A DNA stretch of 64,000 nt from SW132 sp038150125 (GTDB lineage: Bacteria > Bacteroidota > Rhodothermia > Balneolales > Balneolaceae). Made by a program: the position numbers and the translations under genes. The DNA lies in contig NZ_JBBVMF010000020.1 of assembly GCF_038150125.1 (NCBI RefSeq), forward strand, positions 23,998-87,997. The letters run 5' to 3'. The notes under the pieces were generated by a model. It searched no databases. It saw only the letters and a program-made list of their open reading frames with translations, and was not told where the DNA came from. Shown here piece by piece: positions 36,371-45,149 of this stretch (the stretch's first letter is position 1; each line of letters opens with the position of its first letter).

Positions 36371-37461
36371 GGTCCGGGTTTTAAGATGACATCTCCTTCG
36401 CTGAGTCCGGACACGACTTCCACGTAATTCAGGTCCCGTATGCCGGTTTCAATCTGTTTGCGATTCTCATTTGCAAGAATCACTTCATTCTCGTCGTTTA
36501 TATAGGTGACCGGAATGACCAGGATATCCTCTTTCTCCCTCACAATAATATTAGCCTCCAGTGCCATGCCCGGATAAAGGGGAGATTTGCCCGGGTTGAT
36601 GGAGGCTATAACCTTGGCCGTGCGCTCTATGGTGTCGATCCTGGGGTAGATGAGGCTGACTGACCCACTGAGCACCGTGTCTTCAAGTGCGTCCAGTTCA
36701 AAGTGCACGGTCTGTCCGGCTTTCACCATCACAATATCTGTTTCATCCACCTGTAGTTCGGTCTCAAACTCGTTGGCGGAACCAATCTCCATGATAGGCC
36801 GGCTGCCGGCGACCAGCTCTCCCTCTTTTGGCATAATATCGTAGACTTTACCTTCAATTGCTGAGAGGAGGGTGTAATCGCCGGTCCGGCTTTGCTGGGC
36901 AATAAAATTGTTGCGCGCATTATCCAGTTCAACCTCAAGACGAGAGCGTGTTTCGCTCAGTTTCCGTCTCGCTATCTGGTAGCTCTTCAAAGAAGTCTTA
37001 TACCGAAGCTCCGCGAGATCCAGGGTTTGCCTCGATCCGATGTTATCATCCCGCAGCCGGTGACGTCGCTCGAACTCCGTGGAATCTTGAACAAAAACGG
37101 CTCGTGCATTCTCTACCTGTTTTTCAAGCTGCGCCAGGACGTCAGAGTCAGGCGCCGCATGTTTCCGGGCCAGCTCAAGCTGATTCCGGGCAATCTGAAG
37201 ATTAGCCTCATTTGGCTGATTCTGAAGCTTCGCCAAAGGGGTGCCGATCTCAACGTTTTCACCCACCGAAACCAGGATCTTATCAATTATCCCCGGCACC
37301 TTGCTGGTAACCTCGTAGTAGCCTGTGGGCATAACATTACCTGAAGCGTACACGCCCTGAACCAGGTTTTTCCGCTCAACAATAACCTGCTCCCGATCTG
37401 AACATCCCAATGCCAGCGTGACAAGCAATAGCAAAAGTGATACAGTTTTGGCAAGATTCAT
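36367..37461 (-). CDS. MacA-like periplasmic adaptor (HlyD/RND membrane-fusion family), lipoprotein
   Basis: This 364-residue adaptor has a leader ending LALGCSDRE, suggesting lipid attachment. Biotinyl-lipoyl half-motifs (VPGIIDKILVSVGENVEIGTPLAKL and the returning GKVYDIMPKEGELV) flank an alpha-hairpin at about 75-190. A beta-barrel follows (VDETDIVMVKAGQTVHFEL, MALEANIIV). It would join the permease to an outer-membrane exit duct. No TolC-like gene lies in the operon, so the duct must be encoded elsewhere. It is the first gene of the operon. The cargo is unknown. Confidence 0.88.
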   Translation of the reverse strand: MNLAKTVSLLLLLVTLALGCSDREQVIVERKNLVQGVYASGNVMPTGYYEVTSKVPGIIDKILVSVGENVEIGTPLAKLQNQPNEANLQIARNQLELARKHAAPDSDVLAQLEKQVENARAVFVQDSTEFERRHRLRDDNIGSRQTLDLAELRYKTSLKSYQIARRKLSETRSRLEVELDNARNNFIAQQSRTGDYTLLSAIEGKVYDIMPKEGELVAGSRPIMEIGSANEFETELQVDETDIVMVKAGQTVHFELDALEDTVLSGSVSLIYPRIDTIERTAKVIASINPGKSPLYPGMALEANIIVREKEDILVIPVTYINDENEVILANENRKQIETGIRDLNYVEVVSGLSEGDVILKPGP

Positions 37462-37834
37462 ATCATAAAAATTGATTCTCTTCTTAGAGGGCTTTTCAAA
37501 AGCAACCCCTTTATAACCAAAATACAGTTCTTTCGGAATAAATATAGTTTCAATGGGAGTCAGTCAAAAAGATATCGGTAAGATGAACGGCTCTGATTAA
37601 ATACTTTATTTTAATTTTTTCTATGTACGCGTTTTTATTGGTTTTCCCGGCTGGATATATGTAACCTATTTAACGAATGGTGAGATTTTTTCGGTCATAT
37701 AATCAAATGGAGTGTAAGTGTTGTTTTAATTGTTAAAACATACGCCAATCCAGCTATTTACTTCTTGATTCCAAGTCAATAAATCCATAGTTATGGCACT
37801 GGTTTTAAATTAGCTTTAAAATTAAGCACAGCGA
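37462..37834. promoter_or_regulatory. Divergent intergenic region between the exporter operon and the symporter operon
   Basis: These 373 AT-rich bases separate two operons read outwards, so both promoters should lie here. I see no clear operator, hairpin or gene. Confidence 0.5.
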
Positions 37835-39274
37835 ATGCATCCGATCGACCTGTCGATCTTTGTTTTTTACATTATTGGACTTTTAGCCTTCGGGTACTTC
37901 TTCTTTAAACGAAACAAGGGAGGAGATGACTACTACGTTGGCGGACGTAACATGAGCAGTCTTCACGTGGGCTTGTCTGTAGTTGCCACCGATGTGGGAG
38001 GAGGATTCTCAATTGGACTGGGCGGACTCGGATTCGTAATGGGCCTCTCAGGGTCATGGATGCTATTTACCGGCTTGATTGGTGCCTGGCTCGCCGCTGT
38101 CTTTCTTATACCCAAAGTAAAACAGAATCCTGCGTTCGACAAAGCGTATACCTTTCCGCAGCTCTTTGGGCATTATTATAGTCCGAATGTGGCTTTTGTG
38201 GCAGCTATTATCTCTGCAATAGGCTATGCCGGGTTCACCAGCTCTCAAATGCTTGCGGGCGCAAAGCTGGCCAGCGGCACATTCGCTGATCTTGACCTGC
38301 AAACCGCACTCTATATTATGGGGATTGTAGCTGTCGTCTACACCGTGATGGGCGGGTTGAAAGCTGTCATATATACAGATACCGTGCAGTGGGCTCTGCT
38401 GATGATAGGGCTGGTATTCGTGGGTGTTCCCATATCATATGTCGAAATCGGCGGGATGGAGGCCATTCGATCTACAGTTGATCCGGCGATGTTGACCTTT
38501 TCAAATGTCTCATGGCAGGATATTGTCTATTGGGCTGTTACCATTATCCCAATCTGGTTTGTGGGAATGACGCTCTACCAGCGTATTTATGCATGCAGGG
38601 ACGAAAAAACAGCGAAAAAAGCGTGGTACTTTGCGGGACTTTTCGAATGGCCGATAATGGCGATTTTGGGAGTGCTTCTGGGGTTGTTCGCTCGTGTAGC
38701 CGCCGACCAGGGAATGTTCGATTATCTTGGATCCGCTGATATTTCAGCTACTGATCCGGAAACAGGCCTCCCTATGCTTCTTCGAACCGTTTTGCCCGTT
38801 GGGTTCCTGGGTGTTATGATGGCCGCCTACTTCTCAGCAATTTTATCGACGGCCGACAGTTGTTTGATGGCGTCATCAGGAAATATTGTAACCGACCTGA
38901 TCGGACGATTTACTAAATTTGATCCCGATAGTGGCGGATTCGTTAAAATATCCCAAATTGTGACCCTTATCATTGGCATACTTGCACTTTTACTTGCAAG
39001 CGTCATGGAAAATGTTCTAACCCTTATGCTCGACTCTTACGCGTTTATGGTCTCCGGGTTATTTGTGCCCGTTATTGGTGCCTTGTACTGGAAAAGAAGC
39101 ACGCCCGCGGGCGCAATGGCAGCTATGATTATTGGTGGAAGCACAACCTTAAGTTTACGATATTTAGAGATTGGGCTGCCGTACAATTTGGATCCCAATT
39201 TATTTGGAATTACAGCTTCTGCAATTGCATTTGTTGCAGTAAGTCTGTTAACAGAAGAGAATCAACCTAATTAA
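37835..39274 (+). CDS. Sodium:solute symporter family protein
   Basis: This 479-residue SSS-family transporter has about 13 hydrophobic helices. It opens with DDYYVGGRNMSSLHVGLSVVATDVGGG, the characteristic GGR loop and unwound first helix, and carries IYTDTVQWALLMIGL and AYFSAILSTADSCLMASSGN (Na2 site region). It is near the PutP/sialic-acid branch by length; the substrate is not evident. It is the first gene of an operon with a GNAT enzyme (5-base gap) and a PLP racemase-family enzyme (0-base gap), which suggests that an amino acid is imported. Confidence 0.9.
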   Translation: MHPIDLSIFVFYIIGLLAFGYFFFKRNKGGDDYYVGGRNMSSLHVGLSVVATDVGGGFSIGLGGLGFVMGLSGSWMLFTGLIGAWLAAVFLIPKVKQNPAFDKAYTFPQLFGHYYSPNVAFVAAIISAIGYAGFTSSQMLAGAKLASGTFADLDLQTALYIMGIVAVVYTVMGGLKAVIYTDTVQWALLMIGLVFVGVPISYVEIGGMEAIRSTVDPAMLTFSNVSWQDIVYWAVTIIPIWFVGMTLYQRIYACRDEKTAKKAWYFAGLFEWPIMAILGVLLGLFARVAADQGMFDYLGSADISATDPETGLPMLLRTVLPVGFLGVMMAAYFSAILSTADSCLMASSGNIVTDLIGRFTKFDPDSGGFVKISQIVTLIIGILALLLASVMENVLTLMLDSYAFMVSGLFVPVIGALYWKRSTPAGAMAAMIIGGSTTLSLRYLEIGLPYNLDPNLFGITASAIAFVAVSLLTEENQPN

Positions 39275-39279
39275 ATTGA

Positions 39280-39726
39280 ATGGACATTCAGTATAGCATC
39301 ATTGAATCAGATAAAATCAATCCAACCGATTTTGGACGGGAACAGATTGCTGACTTTCTGTATAAACACCTTGATGAATTTGGCGACGAAAAAGAAGCAA
39401 TACTGAAATGTATTGCCTATGCCTATGGAGATGGTCCCGGGAAAGACGGATTTATCCTGGTCGCCCACGAAGCAGACGAGATTCTGGGTGTTGTAATTAT
39501 CAACAAAACGAATATGAGCGGGTATATTCCTGAAAACATTTTAGTTTATATTGCTGTGCACTCTAAAACGCGTGGACAAGGTGTAGGAAAAGAGTTGATG
39601 AAACAAATTATAGAAAACACAAAGGGTGGTATTGCCCTGCACGTTGAGCCGGAAAACCCCGCGAAGTTTTTATACGAAAAATTTGGATTCACTAATAAAT
39701 ACCTCGAAATGAGGCTTGAAAAATAA
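39280..39726 (+). CDS. GNAT family N-acetyltransferase
   Basis: This 148-residue protein has the acetyl-CoA loop in VHSKTRGQGVGKELM and the C-terminal LHVEPENPAKFLYEKFGF, both diagnostic of GNAT enzymes. The acceptor is unknown. Sitting between a symporter and a PLP racemase-type enzyme, it may acetylate an amino acid (for example a D-amino acid for detoxification); this is inference. Its stop codon abuts the ATG of the next gene. Confidence 0.88.
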   Translation: MDIQYSIIESDKINPTDFGREQIADFLYKHLDEFGDEKEAILKCIAYAYGDGPGKDGFILVAHEADEILGVVIINKTNMSGYIPENILVYIAVHSKTRGQGVGKELMKQIIENTKGGIALHVEPENPAKFLYEKFGFTNKYLEMRLEK

Positions 39727-40800
39727 ATGGCCTACGTAAAACTCTACCGAAGCGAACTGCGCCATAATTACGAATATCTGGATAAGCTGTTCAAGTCGAA
39801 TGATATCAAATGGGGAATCACAACAAAGCTCTTGTGTGGTAACCGCGACTTCATCAACGAGGTGATCGATCTTGGAATAGGGGAAGTACACGATTCCCGC
39901 ATCAGTAACCTGAAGGTTGTTAAAAATATCGATCCCGATACGGTGACGATTTACATCAAACCGCCCCCGAAAGACACTATTCCCGAGCTGATTAAATATG
40001 CCGATATCAGCCTGAATACCGAGCTGTCGACAATGCACGAGCTGTCGGAAGAAGCTGTGCGCCAGGATAAAGTCCATAAAGTGATTATAATGATTGAGAT
40101 GGGCGATCTTCGGGAAGGCGTGATGCGCGACGACCTCGTGGATTTCTACGAGAAAGTGTTCCGGCTGCCGGGGCTCGAAGTTGTGGGGCTTGGCACTAAT
40201 CTGAATTGCCTGCACGGTGTGATGCCCGATGGTGATAAACTGATTCAGCTGGCCCTTTATAAACAGATTATTGAGTTAAGGTTTAAAAAGAAAATTCCAC
40301 TTGTGTCGGGCGGTACCACAGTGACCATTCCACTGCTGCTAAATAATCAGCTGCCAAATGGCATCAACCATTTCAGAGTTGGAGAGGCATTGTTTTTCGG
40401 CAAGGATCTCTTTTCTGATGGTGTGATCAATGGTATGAGTGACCAGGTGATGGAGCTTTACACACAAATTATTGAAATCTCGGAAAAACCGATGGTTCCG
40501 ACCGGCGATCTTGGTACGAATCCACAGGGTAAAACGGCCGAGATTAACGAGAAAGACCGTGGCAAGACAGCCTATCGCGCAATCGTTGATATCGGCACGC
40601 TCGATATTCAGCCAAACTACCTTATTCCCGTCAATGATAACCTGACGATTTCAGATGCCAGCTCGGATATGCTTGTGCTTGATGTGGGTGAAAACCCGGA
40701 AGGGTATAAAGTCGGTGATATGATCCGCTTCAAGCTCAAATACATGGGTGCCCTTGGGTTGATGAGCTCTGATTATATAGAGAAGAAAGTTGCGGATTGA
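39727..40800 (+). CDS. Alanine/ornithine racemase-family PLP enzyme
   Basis: This 357-residue fold-type III PLP enzyme carries the Schiff-base Lys34 in GITTKLLCGN. The barrel continues with GEVHDSRISNL, GTNLNCLHGV, VSGGTTVTIPLL and HFRVGEALFFG, all matching the alanine/ornithine racemase family (Orr-like) rather than classical Alr. It interconverts L- and D-forms of an amino acid such as ornithine; the exact substrate cannot be read off. The start codon directly follows the stop of the GNAT gene. A classical alanine racemase is encoded 2.7 kb downstream, so the two differ in role. Confidence 0.83.
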   Translation: MAYVKLYRSELRHNYEYLDKLFKSNDIKWGITTKLLCGNRDFINEVIDLGIGEVHDSRISNLKVVKNIDPDTVTIYIKPPPKDTIPELIKYADISLNTELSTMHELSEEAVRQDKVHKVIIMIEMGDLREGVMRDDLVDFYEKVFRLPGLEVVGLGTNLNCLHGVMPDGDKLIQLALYKQIIELRFKKKIPLVSGGTTVTIPLLLNNQLPNGINHFRVGEALFFGKDLFSDGVINGMSDQVMELYTQIIEISEKPMVPTGDLGTNPQGKTAEINEKDRGKTAYRAIVDIGTLDIQPNYLIPVNDNLTISDASSDMLVLDVGENPEGYKVGDMIRFKLKYMGALGLMSSDYIEKKVAD

Positions 40801-40945
40801 ACTGGAGTTTCTACGGTTGAGTTTTTAGACTCTAATTGAGGTTTGTACTTACATTTAACAGTTCTTTGTAAAGGCTCTTATATAGATTTCTTAAACCATA
40901 CGGATCATTCAAGGTATTAACCGTCATTTGATAAAACGAGTTATG

Positions 40946-41183
40946 TTGCTTTTGCAGATTCTTCATAAAACGAAAAAGCACCGTTTTATTCCCCCAAGGG
41001 ACAGGCAGAATGACAATAACTTGGCTGGGGTATAGGGCGGCGTGACGACAAGACGATATTGAGAACGACTACTGTGCCTACGCCGCCCACACACTAACCA
41101 AAGAGCGTGTCATCCTGAACGAGCCATTGCAGTTTATGGCGCAGAGTCCCAAAGGGATGTAATCAAAGGATCTGCAAAAGCAA
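40946..41183. repeat. Nested inverted repeats in a 530-base gap
   Basis: The outer arms TTGCTTTTGCAGAT (40946-40959) and ATCTGCAAAAGCAA (41170-41183) are perfect complements. The inner arms GGGCGGCGT (41035-41043) and ACGCCGCCC (41080-41088) are also perfect. The right part has GTCATCCTGAACGA and AAAGGATCTGC, a dispersed repeat type found in many bacteria. No gene is seen in 40,801-41,330. Confidence 0.7.
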
Positions 41184-41330
41184 TGGACCATATTTTCAAA
41201 ATATTCTCTTTGCTATTTTTCATTAAATTTGCCGTCAACCCACAAACTTCCCTAAAGAATCATAAATCATTCAAATGGATGTCTAAATAATTAATTTGAG
41301 GTTAGAAGACATACCATATAAAATTCCGAC

Positions 41331-41918
41331 GTGAAAGAAACTAAGATTAAATCTTCGCCGGTAATGAAGCCGCCGTTTCGGCCTATTCCAAGAATGGATT
41401 TTGAGAACGGATTCGATCCGGCCCGGCTGAAACAGGGCTGGGCCATAGGCGGATATAACGTACACCGCCGGAATATGTACATCGCGCCGCAGTACAAGAA
41501 TGAGCGAAATGTCCATATGGGTGTAGACATCTGGGCACCGGCTGGAGAGCCTGTTTTTTCGGCTCTTGATGGAGTGGTTGCCTACAGTGCATTTCACGAT
41601 CAGGACGGAAATTATGGTGCGACTCTCGTTTTGAGACATATAATAGGAGGGGAGACATTTTATGCTCTCAGTGGTCACCTGTCGCGGTCATCACTTGAGC
41701 ATTCAAAAACGGGAAAGAAAGTGTCGGCCGGTACGCCGATCGGCTGGCTTGGCGAACCTCACGAAAACGGGAACTGGCATCCTCACCTGCATTATCAGCT
41801 CTCCAGAACGGATCCCGGCGAAGCAGATATGCCGGGTGTTGTATCTGATCATTCAAGAGAACAGGCGAAACAGATATATCCTGATCCGGAGAAAGTTTTG
41901 GGTTCGCTGGTGGGATGA
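41331..41918 (+). CDS. M23-like (LytM) metallopeptidase domain protein, no signal peptide
   Basis: This 195-residue protein has the LytM zinc motif: His62 and Asp66 in VHMGVDIWAPAG, a central YALSGHLS, and the closing HPHLHYQL near residue 150. The start is GTG 41331; an in-frame TAA lies 12 bases upstream, so no longer start exists and no signal peptide is present. Typical M23 enzymes cut peptidoglycan cross-bridges outside the cytoplasm, so a leaderless form is unusual. Similar M23-like domains are also known fused to class III aminotransferase/phosphotransferase proteins, where they may act inside the cell. It lies in a cluster with racemases and an M20 amidohydrolase. Confidence 0.8.
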   Translation: MKETKIKSSPVMKPPFRPIPRMDFENGFDPARLKQGWAIGGYNVHRRNMYIAPQYKNERNVHMGVDIWAPAGEPVFSALDGVVAYSAFHDQDGNYGATLVLRHIIGGETFYALSGHLSRSSLEHSKTGKKVSAGTPIGWLGEPHENGNWHPHLHYQLSRTDPGEADMPGVVSDHSREQAKQIYPDPEKVLGSLVG

Positions 41919-41924
41919 GTAAAA

Positions 41925-42181
41925 CCTCTCCTCCGCGGAGGAGACAGCGTTTGAGCGTCCAGCGAAGACGCAGAGGTGGGTCATTTCAATCACTGCGCTG
42001 TAATTCAACTCCAAACTTCCATCCACATGAAACCCACCCCTGACCTGCTAAAGTATTGCTGTGCAATATTTTTCAGGTCTGTCCCCTCCCGAAAGGGGAG
42101 AAATAAACCTCTCCTCCGCCGGAGGAGACAGCCACCAAAGCGACTGCCGCAGGCAGAGCAGCGACGAGGCAGAGGTGGGTT
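41925..42181. repeat. Dispersed modular intergenic repeat, copy 2
   Basis: This copy shows the same architecture as 19,434-19,673: a first module from 41925 (CCTCTCCTCCGCGGAGGAGA, here shortened and altered in the middle), a linker from 42033 (CCCACCCCTGACC ... TTTTTCAGGTCTGTCCCC), and a second module at 42108-42181 ending GCAGAGGTGGGT. The second module is almost identical to that of copy 1. The gap 41,919-42,344 holds no gene. Confidence 0.8.
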
Positions 42182-42344
42182 GTTACGATATTGGCGCATA
42201 GTGCATAAAAGTAGCTGCTCTATTAAATGATACTGGAAATCAAAGATTCCCTGTGATGGTGTGCCTTTTTTAGTACCTTCAAAAAAGCTCAGTCACACTA
42301 TGCAAACAAACAAACAAATAAATAATTAAAGCTTATCAGCCCGA

Positions 42345-43499
42345 ATGCTTACCGATACCCAGGTGAAAGAAATACAGAAGATCAGGCAAACGCTGCATAA
42401 ATATCCTGAATTGTCGGGGACCGAAACAGATACGGCATCGTTCGTGAAAGGTTACCTGGATCGGTTTGGGGCGGATGATATCGTGACCGGAATCGGGGGT
42501 GATGGACTCCTGGGGATTTTCAACGGCGCCAATCCTGATAGTGGTCAAACGCTAATGATTAGGGCTGAGCTCGATGCCCTGGCTATTCATGAGCAGTCAG
42601 ATATTGAGTACAAATCCGGGAATGACGGTGTGATGCACGCCTGTGGCCACGACGGTCATATGGCCATCGTATTGGGAGTTGGGAAATGGCTGAAGGAAAA
42701 CAGGCCCGACCGGGGCAGAGTCATCCTGCTGTTTCAGCCAGCGGAAGAAACCGGGCTGGGAGCCGGGGAGATGCTGAAGGATAAAGCACTTAAAAATTTA
42801 AAGATCGATCGCGGTATCGCCCTTCACAATCTGCCGGGCTACAAAAAGAATACCGTTTACATAAAAGATAATACATTCGCGTCTGCATCTGTGGGCATGA
42901 AAATTCAGTTTCAGGGTCAGAGCAGCCATGCGGCTTATCCCAGGGAAGGAATCAATCCGGCGTTATCAATTTCAGAGCTGGTCCAAAACTTGGAACGGGT
43001 TAAAAAACAAGCTCTTCAGCACGACAAATTCAGGGTGTTGACGGTAACCTATATAAAACTGGGTGAACCCGCGTTCGGAATAAATCCCGGCCGGGGTGAA
43101 ATGGGTGTAACTGTTCGGGCCGAAACGGATGAAGGTATTTCCGAAATGATAGGCCACGTCAAACATGAGCTTTCATCTGTTAAGAAAATGTTTAAAGGCA
43201 CTATATCAATTGAACAGCGTGAACCCTTTTCGGCTGTCATAAACGATGCAGAAGGCGTCAATAAACTGACATCAATAACGAAGAGCCTCGATATTGAAAC
43301 CCAGATACTAAATGACCCCTTTGCCTGGAGTGAAGATTTTGGAGAATTTCGAAAAAAGTGTCCCATTACTCTTTTTGGCCTTGGGGCGGGTGAAAACTCT
43401 CCGGCCCTGCATTCCGAAATCTATAATTTTGATGATGATCTCATTCCTGTTGGGACGTCCATATTCTGTGAATGCATAAATAGAATAAACAATGGCTAA
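42345..43499 (+). CDS. M20 family metallo-amidohydrolase
   Basis: This 384-residue enzyme of the M20D hippurate-hydrolase/IAA-amino-acid-hydrolase type has RAELDALAI (in place of RADMDALP), MHACGHDGHMA (zinc Cys/His), FQPAEETGLGAGEML and a dimerisation/lid region with SSHAAYPREGINP. It releases an amino acid from an N-acyl or peptide conjugate in the cytoplasm. The last 8 bases overlap the alanine racemase gene, implying coupled translation. A link to D-amino-acid conjugates or muropeptides is inferred from context. Confidence 0.88.
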   Translation: MLTDTQVKEIQKIRQTLHKYPELSGTETDTASFVKGYLDRFGADDIVTGIGGDGLLGIFNGANPDSGQTLMIRAELDALAIHEQSDIEYKSGNDGVMHACGHDGHMAIVLGVGKWLKENRPDRGRVILLFQPAEETGLGAGEMLKDKALKNLKIDRGIALHNLPGYKKNTVYIKDNTFASASVGMKIQFQGQSSHAAYPREGINPALSISELVQNLERVKKQALQHDKFRVLTVTYIKLGEPAFGINPGRGEMGVTVRAETDEGISEMIGHVKHELSSVKKMFKGTISIEQREPFSAVINDAEGVNKLTSITKSLDIETQILNDPFAWSEDFGEFRKKCPITLFGLGAGENSPALHSEIYNFDDDLIPVGTSIFCECINRINNG

Positions 43500-44664
43500 A
43501 CAATTTTTACGCCCCTCTTATATAGAACTCGACCGGTCGGCCCTTGAAAACAACCTTCAATTTATTAAATCCAATGCTGCCAATGGGCTGAGAATTTCGT
43601 CTGTCATAAAGGGGAATGCATATGGGCATGGTATATCAAATTATCTTCCAATCGCCGAAAAATGCGGCATAGATCATTTTTCAGTGTTCTGTGCGGATGA
43701 AGCTGCCGGCGCATTTAAATACAAAACGAAGGAATCCACAGACATTATGATAATGGGGATGATTCGAAATGATGAGCTCAAGTGGGCTATTGATCATGGA
43801 ATTGAATTTTACCTCTTTGAAAAAGACCGTCTTGAGTCAGCAATAGAAGCGGCCAGTGAGATAGGGAAAAAAGCGCGTATCCACCTACAGATAGAAACAG
43901 GGATGAATCGAACAGGCTTTGAGGAAGACCAGTGGCACGACATATTTAAGCGGGTAAAATCAAATAAAGACCACCTTGACCTGAGAGGGATTTGTACCCA
44001 TTATGCTGGGGCCGAAAGCGTGGCAAACTACTACCGGGTGCAAAATCAGGATAAAGCGTTCAGAAACGCTATCGAGGTTGCAAAAACGGTATTTTATGAA
44101 CTGCCCACCCTCCACGCGTCAAGTTCGGCCGCTTTTTTAACCTATCCCGATATGCATTACGACATGGTGCGAATCGGCATTGCCCAGTACGGGTTCTGGC
44201 CAAGCCGTGAGACCTACATGCATGTATTGAAGCAGAATAACTCATTCACAAAAGATCCGCTCATCAGGGTTCTGAACTGGAAAAGTGAGATTATGAGTAC
44301 AAAATGGGTCGGAGAGGGAGAGTTTATCGGATATGGAAACGTATTTATGACAAGCCGGAAAATGCGAATTGCAACAGTTCCCATCGGCTATTCGCATGGA
44401 TTTGGCAGAAACCTGACTAATGCGGGTTATGTTCTCATCAAAGGAGACAGAGCACGGGTTGTTGGTCTGGTGAATATGAATATGCTCACGGTGGAAATAA
44501 CGGATATGCCTGATGCCAAAAAAGGAGATGAAGTCGTAATTATTGGCAAGCAAAACGGCCAGGAGATCACGGTGGCGTCGTTTGGAGAGATGAGCAATAA
44601 TCTGAACTATGAAGTTCTGACGCGGCTTCCGGCAAGAATTCCAAGAGAGGTTTTGGGCATCTGA
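43492..44664 (+). CDS. alr: Alanine racemase
   Basis: This 390-residue fold-type III PLP enzyme has the Schiff-base Lys40 in VIKGNAYGHG, ETGMNRTGF, MVRIGIAQYG and the second-subunit catalytic Tyr in PIGYSHGFGR, with the C-terminal beta domain (VGLVNMNMLTVEITD). It makes D-alanine for peptidoglycan. The lysine loop reads VIKGNAY instead of the common VVKANAY, and the Met-Thr pair of the C-terminal site reads MNMLTVEI, both tolerable. It is coupled to the M20 gene by an 8-base overlap. Confidence 0.92.
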   Translation: MAKQFLRPSYIELDRSALENNLQFIKSNAANGLRISSVIKGNAYGHGISNYLPIAEKCGIDHFSVFCADEAAGAFKYKTKESTDIMIMGMIRNDELKWAIDHGIEFYLFEKDRLESAIEAASEIGKKARIHLQIETGMNRTGFEEDQWHDIFKRVKSNKDHLDLRGICTHYAGAESVANYYRVQNQDKAFRNAIEVAKTVFYELPTLHASSSAAFLTYPDMHYDMVRIGIAQYGFWPSRETYMHVLKQNNSFTKDPLIRVLNWKSEIMSTKWVGEGEFIGYGNVFMTSRKMRIATVPIGYSHGFGRNLTNAGYVLIKGDRARVVGLVNMNMLTVEITDMPDAKKGDEVVIIGKQNGQEITVASFGEMSNNLNYEVLTRLPARIPREVLGI

Positions 44665-45149
44665 TAATCAGCGGTTTTCTCTCATTCTTTTCCCGGATGA
44701 CGTTGAATTTTGGATGCATCAAGACTATAAAATAGCATAAAAAATTGAGTGAAATGTTAGTGCATCCTGGGTTGTAAACAGTTGTAAAGAGGGTGGCGAA
44801 CGAGCAGAATCTGGAAATTATTTAAAAAAAAATCACGGAAATCTTGGTTGGAGGCGTTTGCAAAAATAAAAGTAAAACGTCTAAATGAAGAGAGTTCCCT
44901 TAAATGAAATATAAATTTCAAGTAGTAAAGTACTGTTATTAATTACTTTAATAACCTTATTTATTTAGGAAGTTAAAACGCGGTAGTCAAAAATAAAACT
45001 CTTACGTGTATTAACAAGTAAAGGTTTCGAATCTGTTTTTTTTGATTCAAATAATTGGTTAATTGTTAGAGGATTTAAGTGAAAGCTTAAAAAAGTGTTC
45101 AACAATGAACAATTATTAACAATAATATAAATAAGATTTGAGGTTACGT
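44665..45149 (+). promoter_or_regulatory. AT-rich leader of the first SusC/SusD locus
   Basis: 485 bases without a gene precede the SusC ATG. GAATC (45029) and GATTC (45044) flank a T-rich stretch, and TTTTTTTTG near 45040 is followed by TAATTGG, loosely like the Bacteroidota -33/-7 promoter pattern. No sigma/anti-sigma pair or hybrid regulator is encoded beside the locus. Confidence 0.4.

Noticed and set aside
45138..45149. TTG start for the first SusC
   Set aside because: The ATG at 45150 begins a regular signal peptide and matches the start of the second SusC (MFKK).
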